From contig CAJQUW010003181.1 in NCBI GenBank assembly GCA_907163375.1, forward strand, positions 367,411 through 431,410: a DNA stretch of 64,000 nucleotides, read 5' to 3'. The notes under the pieces are model-generated. The model was not told where the DNA came from. It saw only the letters and a list, made by a program, of their open reading frames with translations, and did not search any database. Shown here one piece after another: positions 23,126-34,825 of the stretch. The position numbers were made by a program, and so were the translations under genes. The stretch's first letter is position 1; each line of letters begins with the position of its first letter. This DNA comes from Prostheceraeus crozeri (Eukaryota > Platyhelminthes > Polycladida > Euryleptidae).

Positions 23126-23585
23126 TTGACACACAACTTCTAACAATTCCATGCCTCCGGCTTTCACGAGGTCGAAATGATATTTCAAAGCGCCTTGCTC
23201 CTTGCACCACCATGAAAAATGGCTTGGGTGGGAACTGAAATCAGTCCTCGAACCGCTGACGCGGCGTGAGGATCCCCAAGACCAGCGAATCACACCCTCC
23301 ACGATCGTGTCAAGGGCAAGTAAAGCTATCCGCGCGCATTGTGACGTCACCTTTCGGGTTTATTTTTATATCAATAGCAACTGCTTCTAGGCGACTTCGG
23401 AGAATCGATCTAACAATTCTATGCGTTAGCAGTTCGAGAACTGGGTTCGATTCCCAGCCGGCAAGGCATTTTTCATGGTGGTGCGAGGAGCAGCGCATTG
23501 AAATATCATTTCGACCGCGTAAAAGCCGGAGGCATTGAATTGTTAGATCGTCTCTCCCAGGTCGCATGGAAGCGGTTGCTATTGA
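23126..23585. repeat. Inverted tRNA-like (SINE/foldback) repeats
   Basis: The sequence 23140-23225 and 23465-23560 are about 90-bp inverted copies sharing ATGCCTCCGGCTTT and CACCACCATGAAAAATG. Within this, 23371-23585 has imperfect inverted ends beginning TCAATAGCAACTGCTTC and ending in GCTATTGA. A tRNA B-box-like GGGTTCGATTCCCAG lies near 23443, and a diverged inverse is near 23240. ATTGACACACAACTTC occurs directly repeated at about 23126 and 23580. A tRNA-derived SINE pair or a foldback MITE made from one is the best reading. Confidence 0.6.
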
Positions 23586-26221
23586 CACACAACTTCCTCA
23601 AATTCTCTGATGCCTAACTTTGTCGGATGTGTAGTTTTGAGAAAATCCTGTATGAAGTGGTTGTAAATTACATTATCATAGCCTACATCATAGAGCACTC
23701 TATGGCCCACATTTACTTCCTGATGTCCAAAATCATCTCTCTGCACGTCAAATGGAAATTCCACGGGAAATGGGACAGCATGCTCAGATTCACTTTCATG
23801 TGGGATTGTTATGGGGAAAATCTTTGACATCAAAAATAGAATTTCTCAGTATTTCAGTGTATTCTCTGGACTGTGATAGTTGACTAATTCTGTGAATGCC
23901 AATGACAGTCCGCGTGTAGACGAATTCGATAATGTGCAATGTGCATGCAAGCGCTCATTTCGTTAAGTGGTTAGCCATTATTATCACTCACGAAATATCA
24001 TTTCTATCAGCAGAATTACTTACTTGCGTCAATTTAGCGATAACGAACTGCCATGTAGGCCTAACAGTAGTCTTCATGATGCACTGTACACCAGCACGGG
24101 TTCCCATGCTTCTTTATAGAGGTCCGGATTATAACTTCTGATGAACATTGGTCCGTCTAATGCTACATCTAATAAGCACATAAATAGCAAGAAACAACGT
24201 AATAAGGAATACAGGTAAGATATTGCAACTCACATTAATTTGAAGCTCTATTTGATCATCATTTTGTTTAATTTCAAATCTTTAAATTTTATGAAGCTCT
24301 ACGTATAAATATTGATCTTTGATTCACTCACAACACATACTTTTATTTCAATATATTTAGTGATATACATCTCAATTCATTTTATTGTTTTATTAATGAT
24401 ATACTGAATATTTCAAAAGTAATTCTAGATGAAAGCAACGGCATTGTCTAAAAAGTCAATGAAATACTAGGCAATTATATTGCTCTATCAAAATAAATTG
24501 AATGGCAGCTTCCGCCAACATTTTAACTCGGAAAAGCAATGAAATGAGAGAAGCAATGGAATATTCATCAGGACGATCCATCATGAAAGTATTGATGCGA
24601 AACATGAAACTGATAGTGCATCGCAGAACTCAGGTCTGGCTCAAATGTGGCTTGTGACTCACATCGTAAAGGGCAGATTAAGCCTGGTCGATAGCAAGTT
24701 AACCTCGTCGTTGCTCATTTCTGACAGTGCATGCGAAAAATTGACAGGATTCAATGCACGCGACATTGGTTGCTGCCTCTGTCTTTTCGTGCACTACATA
24801 ACCAGCATGAGGTACTTAAGGGTTATCTGCACCGCCCACGTATTCAAATTCGTCTAAAAATCGTGGAAATGAACAAATCGTCACAAATTTTTAAGTACAC
24901 GTAAGTGATGATATTTTCTACCCACATACGAAACAAACTACACGGAAATCATGTGTAGCATGTACTTCACGAGATCATTGCGGTCCGTGAAAATAATGCC
25001 GCGGTCCGGAGTTTGGAATCCCTGATGTACACTGCACATGTAGGGTAGGGATATGCGGCAGAGGCAAACAATGTTTTTAAAGTTAGCAGAAGGAAAATGA
25101 TAAATAATAGTGGAATAGTGATAGCGTAATTGTAAATTGCGGTCTAACAGGTGACAGCGCCCACATCTGCATAACAGCAGGCCTAATAGAACAAGGTGAA
25201 AAACATTAAATGAAATCATAACATTGAAAAGACGGTTAATGAAAACATAGCATGAAACAAACTTGAAAGGGTTGGAATAATATCCAATTTATGGGATGTG
25301 AATGAAATGCAGCATTTCTGTTGGAATGGGATAGAAAATTCCTTCCCATCAGCAAGCCTGTCGCTTATTCTCTACTTATTGTGAATGTCGTGATAATTAG
25401 CAGTTCTAAGCACTCTGTTTTCTGTAAATAAATTTGACTGTAAAGAAAGCTAAGTTACTACAGTCGAGTCGCAAAGTCATCAATTGCAGTCGTTATTGGT
25501 ACGAAAAGCATCAGTATTCATAGAATTAAACCAGCTCTGTACACGTGCAACATGAGCCAGTGAACGGTCATTCAACTTAATACTGTATTCCATCTGATAT
25601 TACAGTCCTGTCAAGCATGTGCCCTTTCGCAGATTTTGTAAACCCTGATAGAGTTCAAGACGACCGAAACGCGGGTTTTGTTTGTACCTTGAATATATTT
25701 TCGGTTTTAAAAAAGAGAGTGCTCAATTGTCATTGAAAAATAACTAAATCAAATTACTTCCCGTGTGCTGCTATCAATTTTTTCATCAATGCTTTATCAG
25801 AACAAGGAAGATTAATCAAATTTGGAGGAATTTCCTGTCGTAATTTCTTGCTAACAAAGTTTTACAAAAACTGATGATGCACCTAGTGTAGAAGTATTGA
25901 ATTAAAAACAAAACGTGGGAGTTACAAGTGTCGATATGTAGATAGAAAAAAATCACTTGAAAATAATGTAGAGGGATGAAAACAAAGATTCAATGGAAAT
26001 TTGATGAATTTGAATTAATTAATTAAAATTAAGAAAAAGCTCATTAATTGGATTTTCCTTATTTGTAGAATTCATTATTCGAAAATCATCAAAGTTTGGC
26101 ATGTTGTATGATTTTGTTCTGTTAGCGATTTCTGATTTTGTTAGTGCATCCTTTCTTTACATGAAAAATCTTAAGCGTGTTTGTAGAAGTAATTATTTCA
26201 TTGTAATTTGTCCCTCTTCAG
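23586..26221. other. No gene recognised
   Basis: AT-rich intronic DNA with short chance frames only (for example 24938-25219 minus). No element ends identified. Confidence 0.5.
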
Positions 26222-26290
26222 GTGATCAATTAGAAGGCAGGAATGAAGATCTTGTTCCCATTAACCAACCTTCCAACCCATCGCCTCATC
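26222..26290 (+). CDS. Host gene exon B: cytoplasmic tail segment
   Basis: A 69-nt exon between a polypyrimidine acceptor (TTTGTCCCTCTTCAG, ending 26221) and a consensus GTAAGT donor at 26291. Both ends are phase 1, so it fits directly onto exon A (G|GT) and onto exon C (C|AG). Encodes DQLEGRNEDLVPINQPSNPSPH, acidic then Pro/Ser-rich, consistent with a cytosolic tail. Its frame is open between the splice sites, and its length is a multiple of three, so it could be skipped without a frame change. The identity of the protein is unknown. Confidence 0.62.
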
Positions 26291-29200
26291 GTAAGTATTT
26301 ATCGATCTTATACTCCTGCACACGCAGCCATTAGTCTACTGTAATCATCAGCATAATGCAGTTACGCAGTCTTGATGAACAAACACTGTTTAGCAAGTAG
26401 CATGTGATCATGGATGGCACCTGCATGTAATATTAAGTGATTTAGAACCCATTGTGACTGACTCAAACTTTCGAAAAATTCATTCTTTTCACTGTCTGCA
26501 ATGATATGCGTGTTATGATAATTCACTTTATATTTCACACTGCAATAATCTCTATGATTATTGCTTCCATAATGCACGACATTGTGAGGCTTTCTATGTC
26601 CACAGAAAACTTTCTATATTCCACGAAGCAGATAATTATTTCCCTGGATGGAAATTATTAACCTGGTGCAGACTACTATGGAAAAAGATCATACATTATA
26701 ACAGATAATGCAGTGTGTATACATGTATATCTTCTCCTTTTCACTTTCTTGTAAAATGATCAGCTTCTGCTGTCTAGTATTGAATAAACATACTATTATA
26801 CTATTATATATATATATATATTATATAGATTTCTTCGGTCATTATTTGTCAAAATAACCTCAAGCCCTCGGCTCTCGGCAATTATAGCTAATAATGACCT
26901 CGAATCTATGCATTTTCTAGTACATAATAAAGTTTATACTTCCAAGGAGTGCATCAACTTCAAGGATTGCAATGATAGTTATTGCAATTTAAGGGCGATT
27001 AAAATCTAGCGAGTTCGAATGCTATGCTGAAACAATCTTATGCATGAGTTGCGTAGAGAATTTTATTTGACGACGTGCTATGATGATTAAGGACAGATTG
27101 TGATTGTCATGTCTATGATTATCAAGAATATAATAGAAATTTAGCTTCATCAATCGTGAAAATATCTATTCACAGATCTATATTAGATCAGGACAAGAGC
27201 ACTCATAATTGGCATAGATTACGCTCCTTCCCATGTATTGAGTAAATTGGAGTAAATATTATTTCCCGCGCGGGCAATAATCTGTTTTACAGGTCAAATA
27301 AATCGCAAGATATCTACAATACATGCACGCAGACAAATAAACAGTCTTTATTTCATTCATTCATTGAAATACATTAGTACATAGAATTTTTTCACTCTCT
27401 AAAATGGCAGACTCTACATAGAAATCTCAAGAAACACTGCTGATATCTACAACTCCATAACAAATAGAAGTGGATTTTTGACAGCTATAAAATTCTGATG
27501 GTCATACAGTGTAGATAAGTAAAGTAATCAACTCGTGCAAGGATATTAATCTTAATTGCACATAGAAATTGATAATACCATAGAAAGTCCTAGAATGGAA
27601 ATTGCATGAAAATTGTGGCACACTCCGGGGAAACTTAGTTGGGGCAAAAAGCAAATTTTGCGAGCTGGCTTTCTTGTTTTCGGTTTGATATTTTTACTTA
27701 TCAAGTCAATTTGTGATCTGGATTGTTGCCCCTAGTCCAAAGATCATGTACACAAAAGCAACAGTGAATTTACAAAATACTGCAGCGACAGGATGACAAA
27801 GAAGGAAATCCTATAAAACGTTCTGTACGTTCATCATTTTGAAATATCGCTCCTATAATCAATCAAGAGTATAATCAGACACATACGCAACTTTTAATGT
27901 CGATTTACAGAATATGCATTGCTCCAGCTTGCAATCAGAGGCCAATAAACCTTCGGGTATTCATTTCACTTAAAAGGGTTCCCCTGTTCAATGAATTTGA
28001 ACAATTTTCAAAACCTTTGCATGCTTTCGAATATGAGCTTCCAAAATATCATCACACTATATCACATATTAAGTCACTTAATGATTGATTGAAAGGATCC
28101 AGCGACATTTCATTTATCTGAGAAATGACTGTCGGTAAAGAGGCTTTCAATGTGTTTATTCCAGAAAAGCGCCAGGTTTCTTAACCGCTAGAAGGAGAAA
28201 TTATCCAATAATTAGAATTTTTATCTTTGAATTCTTGAGATACTCTTGCAACCAGTACACTTTAATTGTGACTCCATGAAACAAGCTTCTATTCATATTC
28301 CAACAATGAAAATTTGGATTCTACTGGTCAATGACTGCTACAAATAGACACAGTATATTAATTCATGGAATAGTAGGCTAATTCGCATGAAACAATGCTG
28401 CATGCCATCTCACTTAAAATTCTCTTCATGAAAATCCTGCAATTTGCTGTCAGCAACTTCCACAACCAGCATGACAAATAATTTCACTATGATACGATGT
28501 TTTAGATCGAAGCAGGTCTACAAACCATAGATTTTTCCATGTGCCATCATTATACATAGGCAAGATATCAAACTTCCATTCTAGTGTACTATCATCTACT
28601 TCTATGTAATTGCACTATTCTTGATCAGCACACTATGACCTCGCCCTCCCGGCTCGTGCATGGACACGTTGATCTCGAAAAATGCGATAAAGATGGATAC
28701 CTTGTAATAGTTACGTAAATAACCATTACTACCCGTGCGCAGCTCTGAATGGATCATGTTTCCATCAATATCATGCAATTATCATGCATTAACAGACCAT
28801 GAAAAAATTTGAAAAACTTCATCTACAATTTGACTAATTTCGAATGCTGCTTCCTATCAATCGCAGTACTAGTGAATTTAAGTGAAGACTTTGCTATGAC
28901 ATGCTGCACATTGTGTATAATTGATTATCGCAAGCAGATGACCAAAATTTTCACAGAAATGAAAGCAGAATTGACCTCTAGCATTCAATTTTTGATAATC
29001 AGTGCTTGTTTTCATTTTAGAATTTTTCTACCGATTAGGTTCTTGTGACATTTCGTAGGCGTCATAGGCGGAATTCCTGCAGCGTTTAACTATACTCTAC
29101 TCTTCTACCAATATTGCAGTCTAATGAATGGTCATGTGTAACTGCTTTGAACACAGCAGTCCAATGTCATTCACTTACGGTGAATGGGAAAACCTACAGT

Positions 29201-29942
29201 TTTTTTTTAGCTTCAGTGTTGCTCTGTCACTCAGGTGATCGGTACAAAATAATACTTGTTTTGTTATCTAAGCTATAGCTGTGCGAAGCGAGGTTTTATC
29301 ATGCCTGATATGTTTAGAGCCTTTTGTTTTCAATGCACAGACTGTGTGCGTGATCTGTTCTGACATTAATTTTGAAGCATTGAATAAAGTCGATGTTTGA
29401 TTACGACAATGATGTTCAATTTTTATAAGTGTCTTATGACACATTTCGCTCGTTCTCTGTCAGGTCTGTCCAAAGTGACCAGATTTATATCATCATAGCC
29501 GATACATCTTACAAAGCAGAAAAAGGGCACAGGCTTTGCGAAGAAATTGATCGATATAAACACAAGAAAGCGAATTTTAGAATACGCGGTTGACCTCCAC
29601 CAAAAGTAACAGTGTCAAAGCAATTTGTGACAATCATTAGATATTTGTATCAAAGCAGCCATCTTTTCGACTTCCTCTTGTTATATGTAAACTTTTCTTA
29701 ATGACCTTTCCCATTTTCCCCGCCAGTACTATAAGCACGTCTTACTACTGAGATCATAAGAACACCCATTTAACCATAGCATTCGGTTGACATCCAATCG
29801 TCTATCGTAGACAGTCGAGGCGTGATCATTAATCAAGGTGTGAGTTTTTGTTGAGCACCAGCAAATCAGTAGCGTGTCTAAGATCCAGTGATAATGCTTT
29901 CAACGTGGAAGAAAGTGGCCAGCATTTACTTGACAGGAAAGC
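26291..29942. other. Intron 2 start: no gene recognised; (TA)n near 26805-26822 lies just inside exon B
   Basis: Start of the inferred 21.8-kb second intron. AT-rich with a short (TA)n run at about 26805-26822. The stretch 27390-27650 repeats the word CATAGAAATT and includes CCGGGGAAACTTAGTTGGGG, a sequence with a relative at 56210. Open frames at 27897 and 28809 are short and featureless. Confidence 0.5.
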
Positions 29943-31118
29943 AGATGGTTGACCCGTGACTCGCAGGAAGACATCAGATGGGTGATCCGTGACCCGCAGG
30001 AAAACATCAGATGGGTGACCCGTGACCCGCAGGAAAACATCAAATGTTCGACCCATGACCCGCAGGAAAACATCAAATGTTCGACCCGTGATCCGCAGGA
30101 AAACATCAGATATTCGACCCGTGACCCGCAGGAAAACATCAGATGTTCGACCCGTGATCCGCAGGAAAACATCAGATGTTCGACCCGTGATCCGCAGGAA
30201 AACATCAGATATTCGACCCGTGACCCGCTGGAAAACATCAGATGTTCGACCCGTGATCCGCAGGAAAACATCAGATATTCGACCCGTGACCCGCTGGAAA
30301 ACATCAGATGGGTGACCCGTGACCAGCCGGAAAACATCAGATGTTCGACCCGTGATCCGCAGGAAAACATCAGATATTCGACCCGTGACCCGCTGGAAAA
30401 CATCAGATGGGTGACCCGTGACCTGCAGGAAAACATCAGATGGGTGACCCGTGACCTGCAGGAAAAAATCAGATGAGTGACCCGTGACTAGCTGGAAAAC
30501 ATCAGATGTTCGACCCATGACTCGCAGGAAAACATCAGATGTTCGACCCGTGACCCGCTGGAAAACATCAGATGTTCGACCCGTGATCCGCAGGAAAACA
30601 TCAGATATTCGACCCGTGACCCGCTGGAAAACATCAGATGTTCGACCCGTGATCCGCAGGAAAACATCAGATATTCGACCCGTGACCCGCTGGAAAACAT
30701 CAAATGTTCGACCCATGACCCGCAGGAAAACATCAGATGTTCGACCCGTGATCCGCAGGAAAACATCAGATATTCGACCCGTGACCCGCAGGAAAAAATC
30801 AGATGGGTGACCCATGACCCGCAGGAAAACATCAAATGTTCGACCCATGACCCGCAGGAAAACATCAGATGTTCGACCCGTGATCCGCAGGAAAACATCA
30901 GATGTTCGACCCGTGATCCGCAGGAAAACATCAGATATTCGACCCGTGACCCGCTGGAAAACATCAGATGGGTGACCCGTGACCTGCAGGAAAAAATCAG
31001 ATGAGTGACCCGTGACTAGCTGGAAAACATCAGATGTTCGACCCATGACTCGCAGGAAAACATCAGATGTTCGACCCGTGACCCGCAGGAAAACATCAAA
31101 TGGGTGACCCGTGACCCG
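29943..31118. repeat. 33-bp minisatellite, about 35 copies, open on both strands
   Basis: Units contain GACCCGTGACCCGCAGG followed by AAAACATCAGATGTTC. Because 33 is a multiple of three and the unit lacks stops in several frames, long open frames with 11-residue repeats appear on both strands (for example 29829-31046 minus, 405 codons). Variant words (GACCTGCAGGAAAAAATC, then GACTAGCTGG) recur at about 30485 and 31013, exactly 528 bp or 16 units apart, showing a higher-order duplication. Confidence 0.97.
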
Positions 31119-32640
31119 TTTCCATCTCTGGTTTACTGCTTGAATGTCATCTGTATTTCGGGAAGGGAAAAAAATGCTGCGACGAGGAGTCTGAAGGAAC
31201 TGGTGAACGCAGTTGAGGTTGGAGGTGAGGCCTCGTATATTGCATTGGCGAAATAACCGGCAAATTAGTTATTTTTCCTAGGCAGCTGGTCGGTGGCCAG
31301 TTTCTAAATTAATTATTTCTGGAGGCTGGTGGTTGAGGGCCTAAAAATCGGCCATTCTTCACTACTTATTTCTATTAAAGTACTGAGATTAGCAACTACT
31401 AGTGCCCTGTGAAGAACCTACAGCTTCTCTTTAGACTGGGCAGCTGCTATTGTGAACGAATTTCAATGTGTCAATTTCATTGAACATCGGAAATAAGTAA
31501 AATTAGTCATCAGGAAACATCCCACGAGCGTTTGTTGAGATTGTTTGAGATCAATGAAATGCGAGAAATAGAATTTGTTTGACAAATTGGATTTTTCAAA
31601 AAGTCAGCCTCCTAATAATTATTTATTTTTCCAATTGGCCGGCTTTTTATCACCAGTAAAGTTTCATAGAAATTAAATCCAGAACGCTTTTGACCGCATA
31701 GGATGGCATCTGCTGATTTCGGCTGACCGGGTCAATTCTAGTTCAATTAAGTTAAGGGAAGGCGGGGCATCCTTGAATGGAGTTTTTGCTACAGGAGCAC
31801 TTCACTACCGAACAGCCCCTTCTCAGTAGTGTGATCATCACATTGTAGCCGCTTCTAAGCAGAAGTTTTACAGTTTTTATGGAGAACTGCAGCTGTTGGC
31901 TTTATTCTACCAAACATACCGGCGTCACATAATTCTGTCACCGAAAGAATTGAGAAGATAAAAATAGAGGAAATGAACCTGGAAAGATGCCGACAAACCA
32001 CCCAAAGTATGTGTTAAGCAGCGGAAGTGGTCGTGGCATCTAACCACGGCGACAGTAAGTCTTCCACATTGTTCCTTTCAATCTCCTCTCACGACTTGCA
32101 GGGAATCAGGGAGACGTAGTTATTATTCTCAGAGCCAATGAGCTCACTGGGCTTGCCGTGGGAGCAGGATGTCCCGTGGGATGGCAATAGCAATTTCAGT
32201 TATGGGAATTCCCATGCGAGAAAATCAAATACAGCTTATGATTTCTTCTTGCATCTGTTGCGCGATGTCATAGCTATGATAAAAGTTATGCCAGATATGA
32301 TGATAATATCAGTCTTCATTTCTAAAGGAAAATTATGCATTCAACGGAGGCTTTAAAGTATTAAAGTAAATTGAGTAATAGAAATAAAGATTATGTATTG
32401 TTGAATATGTATATATCTAGTCAATGTAATTGAAAATTTAACATTTTCTATGTTAAATTTTATTAATTTATTATTTTTTTATTTATTTTAATTAATTTGT
32501 TGACATAGATTATAGCATTGAAAGAATTGAAATCGTTTAACATTAGATATTTAACATCACCTTCAAATAAATATCGCCGATAAGCAATACTTCTATGCCA
32601 AAGATATTCATTTCATGGATATCTTGTCTACATATCTCTG
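31119..32640. other. No gene recognised
   Basis: Mixed-composition DNA. A GTAAGT at 32055 followed by a very good polypyrimidine-AG at 32101 resembles a 47-bp intron, but no coherent coding frame spans it. A very AT-rich hairpin lies near 32430-32460. Confidence 0.45.
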
Positions 32641-32643
32641 TAA

Positions 32644-34825
32644 ATCTATGGCTTGATGGCCTGATCATAGACTTCTAAATTTATCTGGACAGATAGGTTG
32701 AAATTTGCCTCATACATGTTCAGGCCAGCAATCCTAAATTAGACTACTGCAAATAGACTGTCATCAAGCGTTATCAAATTTTAGAGAACGTATTGCCAGA
32801 ACAATGCAGGTAAAGCACAGTATGTGTCTATATTTATGTACATTGGGAATAAGGATGCATGAGAATGAATGGTTATGCGTTGAATTCATGTGCTAGACCT
32901 CCGCGTTATTAGCCAATTTTTGCGATTTTTCTTCTAATGTCTCAGAAATGAGATGTCATGAACAAATTTCTTGCACATGCTGTTGAATTATTTCATTGAA
33001 ATTTCGGAAATCTGATTCATGTACGTATGTGCAGCAAGATTTTGCGAAGAAGTAATCGGAAAAGTCACCAAGAGAGATGATATATCGATAGCCTATTCTG
33101 AGCACCATCCTTTCATTTTTTTTAAAGCAAGAAGCTATTTTCTCTTAGACAACTATTCAGCTGGATCTCATAGAATAGCCTCCAGCAAAGAATGCATGGC
33201 TGAAGCACAGATGCGTTTGGACCCCCATGATAAATTTTATTCAAAAGTTTTGCAGCTTCAGGGATGTCGAGCATTGCCAACTTAATATTTCTGACAATGC
33301 ATTCACTACAGGAATCACATTTTTTTGCCTTTCAACTAGCACCACTGGCATCATCTCAATTAATGGGATTCATATTGAAATCAGTCCTTGCATGCAAGCA
33401 TTTACATCCTGGATACATTTCATCTTCTGTGGTTGACTGCATGATATTCGATCATTGACATTTCTCAGAGTCCAAGAAACTGTAATAAAGAAATTGTTTT
33501 TATTTTATTTTCGCTCTCTGTGCGATTATACAAGCAGATAAAATAATTTGCTCCAGTCATTTGACGTGTCCAGTCAAAACACTTATAAAAATAATCCGAT
33601 TGCACTTTCTCGAGTACTTGTCATTTTTCTCAAAAGGGTCTCCATCACAGGTCGGACCACACCATATCTGTTCCAACCTCCTCAGAAGTGGCTGCTCAGG
33701 TTAAGAATGCTTATTTAGTCCATCATTGTAATCATTGAAATATAAGAAATATATTGAAATATATTTCTGTTCCTCTTGATTTCAGGACATTTAAAGTGTG
33801 GGAATCGGCGGCTTCTCTTTTCCTCTCGAAATTGTCCCTTAGCATGTTCAATGATATTGGTAGGATCTAGCGTTGATCTTCCGTCCGTAGACTTCAACTG
33901 CACCAGCAATTTTATTAGCCTTTCCCAAGTATTACACAACTGAATCCGATTTCGAATTTCTTTTACTGACTGGTCATCCAGCTATTATACAAAAAAGTCA
34001 TCAGATTGATAACTTTGGAAAACTTGTGATATATAATATGTGCTTGTTGGAATGGATGTCTCTCTACGTGATATATGCGAACATTCGCAGATGACGCTGA
34101 AGGGAAGATTTCAACTTATGTTCAGCATTTTGTAGTCCATGATTGCTTTGAGATATCACAAACCCAGATAGAATGATTTCCTTGTAGATTTTAGACACAA
34201 TCTTCTTTCCAAAGAATCTTCCGAATGTGCATCCATTGCCAGGACATGTATTTAAAAACGTGGCCCTGCCGAATCGCAACTTTGTAGTTGTTTGGAGAAG
34301 AATTTAGGCATAAAGCAATTTTGATGGCTTTGTCCTTTAGATTACGCTTTTTCATTTTTTCACTTTCTTCAAGCGATAATGATCTATGTACTTTGTGATG
34401 GTATTGTCGTCACGTTCGTGGAAGTGGAAGTCACACAAGACGGAATGTTTAGTTGGGATATAATACTTTCTACTAACTCGATGCAGCTATACAGATTCAA
34501 AATTCCTTGTTATGTAGCGGAATGCATTGGTGTTACACTATCATTGGCCATTGCATTTAGGTTGACAACCAGCAGCGGCATAATTATTTGGTACTTTGCA
34601 TTAGATTGAATTGCACAAGAGACACATCAAATAGTCATCTATCTCTTCGATTATCTACAAGATTCGATCTGTAACACAACTGTTGGTTGGCCTGAACATG
34701 TAGAAAATGATTTCAAATTTTGCTCACCTATCTGTCCAGAGAAATTTAGAAGTCTATGGCCTGATGATGTATAAGTCTGATTTCAACCTATCTGTCCAGA
34801 GAAATTTAGAAGTCTATGGCTTGAT
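32644..34825. repeat. Inverted repeat with about 1.95-kb interior (candidate foldback element)
   Basis: The arm 32644-32730 (GACTTCTAAATTTATCTGGA, then CATACATGTTCAGGCC) is matched in inverse by 34685-34770 (GGCCTGAACATGTAG, then CTGTCCAGAGAAATTTAGAA). The latter is followed by a partial direct repeat at 34778-34825. The interior holds weak minus-strand frames at 33715-33939 and 34064-34279 with no recognised domain, and a plus frame at 33019-33285. Target duplications could not be fixed. Confidence 0.6.

Noticed and set aside
23440..23475. Possible tRNA gene (GGGTTCGATTCCCAG)
   Set aside because: Only the T-arm/B-box part is tRNA-like; no matching acceptor stem or A box at proper spacing, and it lies in an inverted repeat.
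29829..31046. 405-codon minus-strand open frame
   Set aside because: It coincides with the 33-bp satellite, whose unit is open in several frames on both strands; length is explained by the repeat.
32055..32101. 47-bp GT-AG intron-like sequence with good polypyrimidine tract
   Set aside because: Too short for a typical animal intron, and no coding frame continues across it from the host exons; a TAA lies just upstream in the only phase-compatible frame.
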